This document shows positions 1 through 5,287 of a stretch of DNA of 8,265 bases, one piece after another. The notes beneath the pieces were generated by a model that saw nothing but the letters and a program-made list of their open reading frames with translations, was not told where the DNA came from and ran no database searches. The position numbers were made by a program, and so were the translations under genes. The stretch is from JAKVCB01 sp963578605 (GTDB taxonomy: Bacteria > Planctomycetota > Planctomycetia > Pirellulales > Lacipirellulaceae): positions 1-8,265 of the forward strand of contig CAUZEA010000177.1 of the NCBI GenBank assembly GCA_963578605.1, written 5' to 3'. The stretch's first letter is position 1; each line of letters begins with the position of its first letter.

Positions 1-47
1 AGCTTCGGGATGATCTCTTCCGCTCGGTACTTCTTACCTCGTGCCAT
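1..47 (-). CDS. IS3-family transposase OrfA, N-terminal fragment (runs off the window)
   Basis: The minus strand reads ATG at 47-45 and encodes MARGKKYRAEEIIPKL before leaving the window. This short basic N-terminus followed by an 'AEEII-KL' helix is typical of IS3-family OrfA, the helix-turn-helix subunit translated with OrfB as a frameshifted OrfAB transposase. A strong Shine-Dalgarno (AGGAGG on the minus strand, within 54-60) lies 6 bases before the ATG and fixes the start. Only 15 codons are visible, so the family call rests on the N-terminal pattern plus the adjacent IS-like end. Confidence 0.75.
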   Translation of the reverse strand, partial: MARGKKYRAEEIIPK

Positions 48-100
48 CGAATGCCCTCCTTCAAAATATGTCCAATTCAACGGATTATCACTTCCGTTCT

Positions 101-125
101 GGACTCGGTTGAAGGGGGCAGGTCA
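101..125 (-). repeat. Terminal inverted repeat region of left-hand IS3 element
   Basis: Read on the minus strand from 125 this is TGACCTGCCCCCTTCAACCG and onward. The first five bases and the C5 run match the end at 8099 read on the plus strand. The similarity fades after about 12 bases, as expected for imperfect IS3-family ends. The two ends belong to different element copies. Confidence 0.55.
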
Positions 126-307
126 GGCGCTCGATGGACGAAGTCGAGCGAATGCATATCCGCGAGACTCTTGAGAGCACGTTTTACAATCAGAGTGCTG
201 CTGCCCGTTTGTTGAAACGCAACCGCCAATGGCTGGTGCGCAAGATCAAGCACCATGGCTTGGATGTGTCGCAGTCCAGGCCGGGCCGCCCGCGGGGTAG
301 TCAATAA
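126..307 (+). pseudogene. Truncated Fis-type HTH domain, probable sigma-54 activator C-terminus
   Basis: The frame ending at TAA 305-307 encodes, from ATG 134, a 57-residue piece. A helix (DEVERMHIRETLES, residues 2-15) is followed by N-Q-SAAARLLKRNRQWLVRKIKHHGL (about 19-43). This is the classic HTH_8/Fis fold at the end of NtrC-type enhancer-binding regulators, where 'N.SAAARLLG..R.TL.RKI...GL' forms the DNA-reading helices. The AAA+ and receiver domains that should precede it are missing. The reading frame meets the IS end at 125, so the gene was cut there. ATG 134 has no clear Shine-Dalgarno, so independent expression as a mini Fis protein is possible but unsupported. The tail RPGRPRGSQ has a GRP core like an AT-hook. 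Small regulators of this type are known to steer PEP-CTERM gene clusters (PrsR), but which regulator this was cannot be told. Confidence 0.7.
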
Positions 308-742
308 TTCGGTTTTTCGGATAACGTTGCTTTCGTGGTTGTGCGGTACATTGGTCGGCCTGGTGGGGGACTGTTCGACCTCCAGGTACCGCGGATGCCA
401 GAAAACTGGCTGCCCGCACTCTCAAGCAGCGGCTCACTCTTTTCCTGCTGACATTTTGTGTTAGTAGCCTCTCGCCTTCTTTTTGCACAGGCAGTTGTCG
501 ACGCGATTTGCGACACTCTCGCGCATGGGCGACGTAATGCCGAGCGGAGTTGGACAAACAACTGCCCGCATGCAAACAGTTTGGCCGTGAAAACTGTAAC
601 GTCTACGTACAAGCTTTGATCCCAGGCGGACAGTTTCTTTGTGGTTATTGGATGGCACCGCGGGCCCGTGTATCACACGAAAAAATTCTTCTACCGCAGC
701 GGCAACGACTTAGCGGAATTATCTACCGTCCGTCGCAGCAAT
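308..742. other. Gene-free upstream region with inverted repeats
   Basis: No frame on either strand gives a recognisable protein. The stretch holds a small hairpin, GCCAG-AAAA-CTGGC (397-410), soon after the Fis fragment. It has no T-tract, so it is a poor terminator. It also holds the CAGTT/AACTG half-site cluster listed separately. The open frame that runs from 550 into the gene at 892 has no family-like sequence before the signal peptide and is treated as non-coding. Confidence 0.5.
490..636 (+). promoter_or_regulatory. Candidate upstream activator sites (CAGTT/AACTG half-site cluster)
   Basis: Two inverted repeats lie here. GGCAGTTGT (490-498) pairs with ACAACTGCC (558-566), and ACAGTTT (576-582) pairs with AAACTGT (591-597) across an 8-base spacer. 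A fifth half-site, ACAGTTT, is at 630-636. The compact palindrome at 576-597 lies roughly 150-170 bases upstream of the sigma-54 -24 box at 743, the usual place for an enhancer-binding protein site. The sequence pattern is seen directly; the regulatory role is inferred and the cognate protein is unknown. Confidence 0.4.
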
Positions 743-758
743 TGGCGCAGCAGTTGCT
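743..758 (+). promoter_or_regulatory. Sigma-54 (RpoN) -24/-12 promoter
   Basis: The sequence TTGGCGCAGCAGTTGCTTTT (742-761) contains TGGC at 743-746 and TTGC at 754-757. The invariant GG (744-745) and GC (756-757) are exactly 10 bases apart, and the whole fits TGGCRYR-N4-TTGCW. Transcription would start near 769, leaving a leader of about 120 bases before the ATG at 892. Sigma-54 control is known for PEP-CTERM genes in some proteobacteria through the PrsK/PrsR pair. Here it would drive the PEP-CTERM gene at 892 and perhaps the two genes after it. Confidence 0.65.
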
Positions 759-791
759 TTTCACTCCCTCCACAGGAATTGGATCCCAATA

Positions 792-808
792 CCCCAACGT
801 GGTTGGGG
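792..808 (+). other. Hairpin in the 5' leader of the 892 gene
   Basis: CCCCAAC-GTG-GTTGGGG forms a perfect 7-bp stem with a 3-base loop, just downstream of the predicted sigma-54 start site. No T-run follows, so it is not a standard terminator. It could stabilise the mRNA 5' end or modulate transcription; the role is unknown. Confidence 0.45.
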
Positions 809-891
809 GATGTGACCGCCCGGACCGGCTCGTTCGCAAAGTCGTCGTCACTTTTGCCTGGTACCCAAACCTACACGAGGAGATTGGTCTG

Positions 892-1662
892 ATGATTGCA
901 AAAGGCTTAACTATCGCTGCTGTGTTCGTGGTTGCGGTCACAGAGGTCAACGCCGGTTTCGTCGGATTCGGCTCTGGCGGTTGGTACGGGATGAACCTGA
1001 ATGGCACCACTGGTGACATTGGTTCGAGCGACTACGTAGTGATTGACATCTACGCACAATTCAATGACCAAGGGACTGATGGATTTCCGTACACGAGTTC
1101 CACCGTTCTCAGCTTGTTTAACTCAAACATTTGGATGAGCGATGGTCGACACTTCAACCATGCGGAAACCACCGGTGGTTCCTGGCACCCGGGCTTCTCG
1201 TTGGACCTTCCCTCAACCGGCAGCCACCCCGGAGTTGATAGTTTCGTGCTGATCGGGGGATCCCCCGGCGGCTCAAACAACACCGAGCTCGACTCGAATT
1301 TCAACCCCTCCACGGGCGGCCAGGTTTCCACTGGCGGCGGTTGGTACACCGGTTCACCAGCAGCGCTCCAGGGCAGGGTCGATGGCGACCTCCGCACCTG
1401 GGTCGGTCGCTTCGCCATCCTTAACAACGATGCGATCGGTGAATCGATTACGTTCTCGTCGATGGTGTCGTACAACTATGGCCTCGGCACCGGTACCTGG
1501 TTTGGCACCAATTCCAGCATCACCGCCAGCGTCACCGGCGTCGCCATCCCCGAACCGAGTGGCTTTTGGTTGATAGGTCTTGGCTGGACAGGTCTCGCAA
1601 CCATTCGAAACCGATTCTTTGGCGAACCTGTCTACCCACGGAGTCTCGTCGTTCGAGGATGA
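892..1662 (+). CDS. Secreted PEP-CTERM sorting-domain protein, unknown function
   Basis: This 256-residue protein starts at ATG 892, set by GAGGAG (877-882) nine bases upstream. Residues 1-21 form a signal peptide with a hydrophobic core (LTIAAVFVVAV) and a likely cut after VNA. The body is rich in Gly, Ser, Thr and Asn, with repeated GGWY (about 29-32 and again before 'TGSPAALQG') and a WVGRF segment. I do not recognise the domain. The C-terminus has the PEP-CTERM layout: IPEPS (Pro-Glu-Pro at 220-222), a hydrophobic stretch (GFWLIGLGWTGLATI) and RNR. Proteins of this type are exported and processed by exosortase, ending on the cell surface or in the matrix. It is odd that about 15 residues follow the Arg cluster; most family members stop right there, so the end may have been altered by mutation. 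A sigma-54 promoter lies upstream. The next gene starts 91 bases downstream on the same strand and may be cotranscribed. Confidence 0.85.
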   Translation: MIAKGLTIAAVFVVAVTEVNAGFVGFGSGGWYGMNLNGTTGDIGSSDYVVIDIYAQFNDQGTDGFPYTSSTVLSLFNSNIWMSDGRHFNHAETTGGSWHPGFSLDLPSTGSHPGVDSFVLIGGSPGGSNNTELDSNFNPSTGGQVSTGGGWYTGSPAALQGRVDGDLRTWVGRFAILNNDAIGESITFSSMVSYNYGLGTGTWFGTNSSITASVTGVAIPEPSGFWLIGLGWTGLATIRNRFFGEPVYPRSLVVRG

Positions 1663-1753
1663 CCGCCCCGGTGTGCGTGTCGCAAGTATCCCTGACGGGG
1701 AGGCGAGACGTTGGACTTGCACTTTCACTTTTAACGCTACAGGGAAATCGCTC

Positions 1754-2296
1754 ATGGCTCAATCAACAGACACATCGGAGATGATTGTTGTGGTCGATCC
1801 GCAACCGGATGATTACAAGGTCGTTACCCCGTGGGCAGAGGAAAACGACATTCAATGCCACTTTGTGGTGAGCGGCCTGATCGCTTTGCGGGTGGCAAGA
1901 GACCGGAAACCAGCATTGTGGATGATCAATGTCGAACTTCCCGAGATGACCGGGTTTGATCTGTTGGAGATGATCAGCGACATACTGGGTGCCCCGTTCG
2001 TGGTCCTGGTAGCCAACCAGTATCGATCAGAAGACGAGCTGCGGTCAGCCGAGGCAGGCGCGAGTTTGTACATCTCTAAACCAGTGGAACGTTCCTGGTT
2101 GGACACGTTGCACCTGGCGGTCAACGACGGCCTCTTCCTTTCCGGAAAAAGGCGTCAGGCAGGGGTGCACCCACACACCATCGAAAGCGAGCGGAAGGAA
2201 AAACGTTCGATCGATGATCCGCAACCGCATTCGCTGGTTACCGGCAATGGAAGCCCCGCAGAACAGAGTCGAGCCAACCAACCCAAACGTCCCTGA
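1754..2296 (+). CDS. Degenerate receiver-domain protein (phospho-acceptor Asp replaced)
   Basis: This 180-residue cytoplasmic protein starts at ATG 1754 with AGGGA (1741-1745) upstream. Residues 10-120 follow the response-regulator receiver pattern: strand 1 MIVVVDPQPDD (acid pocket D15), strand 3 ALWMINVELPEMTGFDLL, strand 4 APFVVLVA, and the conserved Lys109 in YISKPVE. The phosphoacceptor position, normally Asp in 'D.xLPxMdG', is Asn59, and the strand-4 Thr/Ser is replaced by Val86. It is therefore unlikely to be switched by a histidine kinase and resembles a pseudo-receiver. No output domain follows: residues 120-180 are polar, charged and probably disordered. Its place between PEP-CTERM genes suggests a protein-protein role in the same locus, which is inference. 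The longer frame from 1580 is rejected because it overlaps the previous gene's C-terminus and lacks a comparable start. Confidence 0.8.
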   Translation: MAQSTDTSEMIVVVDPQPDDYKVVTPWAEENDIQCHFVVSGLIALRVARDRKPALWMINVELPEMTGFDLLEMISDILGAPFVVLVANQYRSEDELRSAEAGASLYISKPVERSWLDTLHLAVNDGLFLSGKRRQAGVHPHTIESERKEKRSIDDPQPHSLVTGNGSPAEQSRANQPKRP

Positions 2297-2337
2297 CAGT
2301 CCTGTTTGAAAACCTTTAACCATGTAGGAGAGCAGCT

Positions 2338-2595
2338 ATGATTATGCAGCCAAAAACTGATTGGCCCATGAACGACAACGATTACCAAGACGACAGGTAC
2401 CGCCCGTTAGAGAAGATGAAGCCACGTCGGGAAGGGGCAATGCCCACCAGCTGTCACCGTGGTCGCCGGATCGGTGCGTACCGCAAAGGCGAAGGGCGGC
2501 CCGCCCAGTCCACCAAAGCAGCAACAGTCGGGGGCATGCAATATCGCCGACGTAAGAAAGTCCTGCTTGCGCCAGAAGTGACTGCGTGGTCCTGA
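2338..2595 (+). CDS. Small basic hypothetical protein
   Basis: This 85-residue protein starts at ATG 2338 with AGGAG (2326-2330) seven bases upstream, 41 bases after the receiver gene on the same strand. It is strongly basic, with clusters KPRRE, RGRR and YRRRKK, and has no signal peptide or membrane segment. The acidic-polar N-terminal part (NDNDYQDDRY) contrasts with the Arg/Lys-rich remainder, which suggests nucleic-acid or polyanion binding. I do not recognise a family. The good ribosome site and operon-like spacing support a real gene, but the coding signal is short. A hairpin follows at 2618-2640. Confidence 0.5.
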   Translation: MIMQPKTDWPMNDNDYQDDRYRPLEKMKPRREGAMPTSCHRGRRIGAYRKGEGRPAQSTKAATVGGMQYRRRKKVLLAPEVTAWS

Positions 2596-2617
2596 AATAT
2601 CGAATCAACAACCAGTG

Positions 2618-2640
2618 GGCAGGCCGGTGACGAGCCTGCC
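2618..2640 (+). other. GC-rich hairpin after the small basic gene
   Basis: GGCAGGC (2618-2624) pairs perfectly with GCCTGCC (2634-2640) across a 9-base loop. It lies 23 bases after the stop at 2595 and before the next gene's leader motif. No T-tract follows, so it could be an mRNA 3' end or a weak terminator separating two transcripts. Confidence 0.4.
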
Positions 2641-2665
2641 TGCAGGGGGCCGAACAAGTGGTTTA

Positions 2666-2683
2666 GTTTGGAAATTAACGAAT
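2666..2683 (+). promoter_or_regulatory. Shared 5' leader motif, copy 1
   Basis: GTTTGGAAATTAACGAAT ends 24 bases before ATG 2708. A copy with one mismatch sits at 5237-5254, ending 25 bases before ATG 5280. The matched position before two PEP-CTERM genes suggests a common regulatory or translation element, or a duplicated leader. The function is unknown. Confidence 0.5.
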
Positions 2684-2707
2684 CAGTTATTTATTGGAGA
2701 ACCGAAA

Positions 2708-5185
2708 ATGAGAAGTCATTCAAACCTGACACCGGTGAAGCAACAAGGTCCCTATAGAGAACATCCCGTGGAGACAACCAATATGACATCCAGAACCAAT
2801 ATCTCCTTAACGTTAGGGATGGCTATTGCTCTTCTATTTCCTGCTCCCTCAGCATTGGCACTTACGATTGTAAGCCTGGCGGGGTGTGCGACAGGGAGGT
2901 CTCGGTTCGTAAAGCCCTTCGGGTTACTCGTCCTGCCTCTTCTTGCGATTTGTGCAACTCTTTGTTGCGGGCAATTTTCGACTGCGGGCACTATCACTGC
3001 GCACGTTACGGCGTCGAATCACGATGCTGAAGAACATTTGAACAGCGATGCGTATAGTGGTCAAACTGAGGATCAAGGTGAGATGGAAGACTTGACCAGC
3101 ACTGATCTTGAGATTGGTTCTGAACAAGAGGAGGGGCTGGATTGGCAAGCGGTTGGGGTTCAATTTTCCAACTTGGGAATTGCACAAGGCTCGACAATCA
3201 ACAGTGCAATACTTCGTTTGGGGATTAGAGACCGTAATGATGATTGGGGTGACAAAAATTTTACGATCTTTGCCGACGATGTAGGTGGTTCGGCTAACTT
3301 CACTGAAGTTGATTTTAACCTTTCCAGTCGCGCACGGTCTTCTGCAGCGGTGCCTTGGTTTCTTGATAGGACGGGTATTGCAGCTGGAAATAATTACGAT
3401 AGCCCTGATCTCGCGGCCTTGGTTCAAGAGGTTGTTAACCGTGAAGATTGGTCAGAGAACAACCAATTATCTCTCTTGGTTTTCCCGGATGTCTACCTGG
3501 CCAACACGGCTGGTAGCAATACCCCAGTTTCTGACATCGGGTTTTATTCATTTGACCACGCAACGGGTGCGGCTCCTCAGTTGATTGTCGATTTCACTGT
3601 CATTCCAGAGCCAGCCTCGGTCACAATTCTGGGTCTGATTGGAACGGTTGGACTGCTACGCCGCAGACGAGTTTTCCTGGCGTCGGGTCGCCTGCGGTGG
3701 CTGAAATCCGCTTTGCTGATTGCCGCCGCCGGTGCCGCGCTGGCCCCGGTGGCCTATGCCCTCGACGGCGGTACCCTGCGCGTGAATCCCCGCAACGGCT
3801 GGAGCGCCTTTGAAGTCATTTCGACCGGTGACAACCCCTCGGGGGATGGTTTCAGCTGGTCCATGCCAGGCACCTTCGACGGCCTGGGGGCTTGGATGCC
3901 AAATTCCTCGACGATGCGACTGCTGGTCAACCACGAAATCAGTGATAGTGATGGCGTGATCAGTGAGGTCAATCTGAGCCTCACCAGTTTCCAGACCGCC
4001 GTCAGCAATACCATCAGCGGTGGCAGCACCGGTGGCGTCACGTTCGTCAACTCGGCCCGGCAGGCCTACGACCGCTGGAGCAGCAACGGCGGCACAAGCT
4101 GGACCAACACCACCGACACTTCCAACACCAGCTTTTATCGTTTCTGTTCGGGCCAGTCGTACAACCCTGACACCTTCGGGGCCGGGCGCGGCTTCGTCGA
4201 CGACCTCTACATCACTGGCGAGGAGGTGTTTGCGCTGAATGGAAGATTGTTTGCCCTCGACCTCACGAACCGCGACTTCTACCAGCTTAGCGGCGTGACT
4301 GGCAGCGCCAGTGGCGGTATCGGCGGTATGCCCTACGACTCGTGGGAAAACGCGGCCCTTTTAGACACCGGAGAGACCAATCACGTGGCCCTGCTCCTCT
4401 CGCCCGACGGCGGTTCCTCCGACATGCAGCTCTACATCGGCGAGAAGGGCAAGGACACCAACGGCAATGCATCGGCCGACTTCCTGGCCCGCAACGGCCT
4501 GGCCTGGGGCAGCTACTACTACCTCAACGACACGCTACCCACCAGCGGCACCTCGACCAACGGCAGCTTCGACACGACCGCCTCGGGCGCGCTCAACTCC
4601 AGCAAAATGGAAGATGTCGACACCAGCCCCAGCAACCCCACCCGGGTCGTGCTCGGGAACCAAAACTGGGGCCTGTTCACCTTCGACTTTTTGCTTGATT
4701 TTACCAGCGGAAGTTTTAGTGCCGCTGGTTCGGGCTTTTCGATCACCAAGGTCCTGAATCACGTCGACAACGTCGACGACACTTTTGGAGATGCCGACAA
4801 CGTGGACTGGAGCGATGCCACCACCCTGGGTGGCACCACCTATGCCGAGGGCCTGATCTTCGTCAACGAAGATACCGGCACCGGTAATGGCGAGATCTGG
4901 ATGCTGGAGCCCGATGGCAGTGGTTTGACCAAGATCGGCGACACCACGGGTATCAGCGGCTCGACCGAGACGTCGGGCATCCTCGATATCTCCGGTATCG
5001 TGGGCTACAACCCCGGCAGCGTGCTGCTGACCAACAACCAGAGCAGCAACGCCTCGCTCAGCGTGCTGATCAATCCCGGCGCGACCCCGGTGCCCGAGCC
5101 GAGCGAGTTGACCCTGCTTGTCTTGGGTGGTGTTTTGCTGCGGCCGCGCACCTCTGTGCGGGCACTGGTCGATGCTATTCGGTGA
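2708..5185 (+). CDS. Chimeric double PEP-CTERM protein (beta-sandwich-like half plus PhoX-like half)
   Basis: This 825-residue ORF starts at ATG 2708 (GGAGA at 2696-2700). ATG 2783, with GGAG at 2770-2773, is an alternative that begins exactly at a signal peptide. Residues 29-60 and 68-94 are two successive hydrophobic export signals. Residues 95-297 resemble a secreted beta-sandwich module with NLSSRARSS (204-212) and VQEVVNR (239-245). At 299-321 comes a complete PEP-CTERM tail: IPEP, hydrophobic anchor, RRRR. Without a stop the frame continues into a third signal-like segment (RLRWLKSALLIAAAG, 328-342, ending in AYA) and a second exported protein. That half has LLVNHE (405-410), ITGEE (502-506) and WENAA (546-550), reminiscent of the PhoX/DUF839 phosphatase-like propeller family, and its own VPEPS tail (PEP 796-798). 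Codon use turns GC-rich at about 3660. A gene fusion by stop and start loss is the simplest reading. A sequencing frameshift is unlikely because both halves share one frame. Confidence 0.8.
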   Translation: MRSHSNLTPVKQQGPYREHPVETTNMTSRTNISLTLGMAIALLFPAPSALALTIVSLAGCATGRSRFVKPFGLLVLPLLAICATLCCGQFSTAGTITAHVTASNHDAEEHLNSDAYSGQTEDQGEMEDLTSTDLEIGSEQEEGLDWQAVGVQFSNLGIAQGSTINSAILRLGIRDRNDDWGDKNFTIFADDVGGSANFTEVDFNLSSRARSSAAVPWFLDRTGIAAGNNYDSPDLAALVQEVVNREDWSENNQLSLLVFPDVYLANTAGSNTPVSDIGFYSFDHATGAAPQLIVDFTVIPEPASVTILGLIGTVGLLRRRRVFLASGRLRWLKSALLIAAAGAALAPVAYALDGGTLRVNPRNGWSAFEVISTGDNPSGDGFSWSMPGTFDGLGAWMPNSSTMRLLVNHEISDSDGVISEVNLSLTSFQTAVSNTISGGSTGGVTFVNSARQAYDRWSSNGGTSWTNTTDTSNTSFYRFCSGQSYNPDTFGAGRGFVDDLYITGEEVFALNGRLFALDLTNRDFYQLSGVTGSASGGIGGMPYDSWENAALLDTGETNHVALLLSPDGGSSDMQLYIGEKGKDTNGNASADFLARNGLAWGSYYYLNDTLPTSGTSTNGSFDTTASGALNSSKMEDVDTSPSNPTRVVLGNQNWGLFTFDFLLDFTSGSFSAAGSGFSITKVLNHVDNVDDTFGDADNVDWSDATTLGGTTYAEGLIFVNEDTGTGNGEIWMLEPDGSGLTKIGDTTGISGSTETSGILDISGIVGYNPGSVLLTNNQSSNASLSVLINPGATPVPEPSELTLLVLGGVLLRPRTSVRALVDAIR

Positions 5186-5200
5186 AGTGGAGAAACACCC

Positions 5201-5287
5201 ATGAAGAGATTTCTTATCAATAACGTTGATGGCTCGGTTTGGAAATTAATGAATTCACGTATCAACAGGAGAAACCAACATGAATAA
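5201..5287 (+). CDS. Possible 28-residue leader peptide overlapping the next start
   Basis: ATG 5201 has GGAG (5189-5192) eight bases upstream and encodes a 28-residue basic peptide (MKRFLINNVDGSVWKLMNSR and on). Its stop at 5285-5287 lies just inside the next gene, whose ATG is at 5280 in another frame. That overlap could couple translation. It contains the shared leader motif read as VWKLMN; the equivalent stretch before 2708 reads VWKLTN. Chance is quite possible given the length. Confidence 0.25.
   Translation: MKRFLINNVDGSVWKLMNSRINRRNQHE
5237..5254 (+). promoter_or_regulatory. Shared 5' leader motif, copy 2
   Basis: GTTTGGAAATTAATGAAT differs at one of 18 bases from the copy at 2666-2683. 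It lies 25 bases before ATG 5280, with AGGAG (5267-5271) between. See copy 1. Confidence 0.5.

Larger units (their letters stand above)
1..125 (-). mobile_element. IS3-family insertion sequence, orfA-proximal end (partial)
   Basis: The minus strand holds the start of an IS3-type orfA (ATG at 47-45) preceded by about 75 bases of leader. Read inward from position 125 the sequence begins TGACCTGCCCCCTTCAACCG. A TGACC start followed by a C-run fits the ends of IS3-family elements of the IS407 type, as I recall them. The element at the right edge begins TGACCACCCCCATC, so both ends share TGACC and a C5 run. The end is placed at 125 because recognisable Fis-domain coding sequence starts just after it. 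The rest of the element lies left of the window, so the second end and the target duplication cannot be checked. Confidence 0.75.

Noticed and set aside
792..808. Rho-independent terminator
   Set aside because: Perfect stem, but no T-tract follows and it lies in the leader of an expressed-looking gene.
550..891. In-frame 114-codon extension upstream of the 892 PEP-CTERM gene
   Set aside because: No Shine-Dalgarno at 550, no family-like sequence, and it spans the sigma-54 promoter; ATG 892 has a good ribosome site and starts a signal peptide.
2304..2330. Third copy of the GTTTGGAAATTAA leader motif before 2338
   Set aside because: Only a loose resemblance (GTTTGAAAACCTTTAAC) with gaps; not distinguishable from chance.
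2615..2707. GTG 2615 as start of the long fused ORF
   Set aside because: It lies within the hairpin at 2618-2640, and ATG 2708 has a clear GGAGA site.
4342..4698. Plus-strand 118-codon ORF inside the fused gene
   Set aside because: Out-of-frame shadow of the high-GC second half, rich in Arg, Gln and His.
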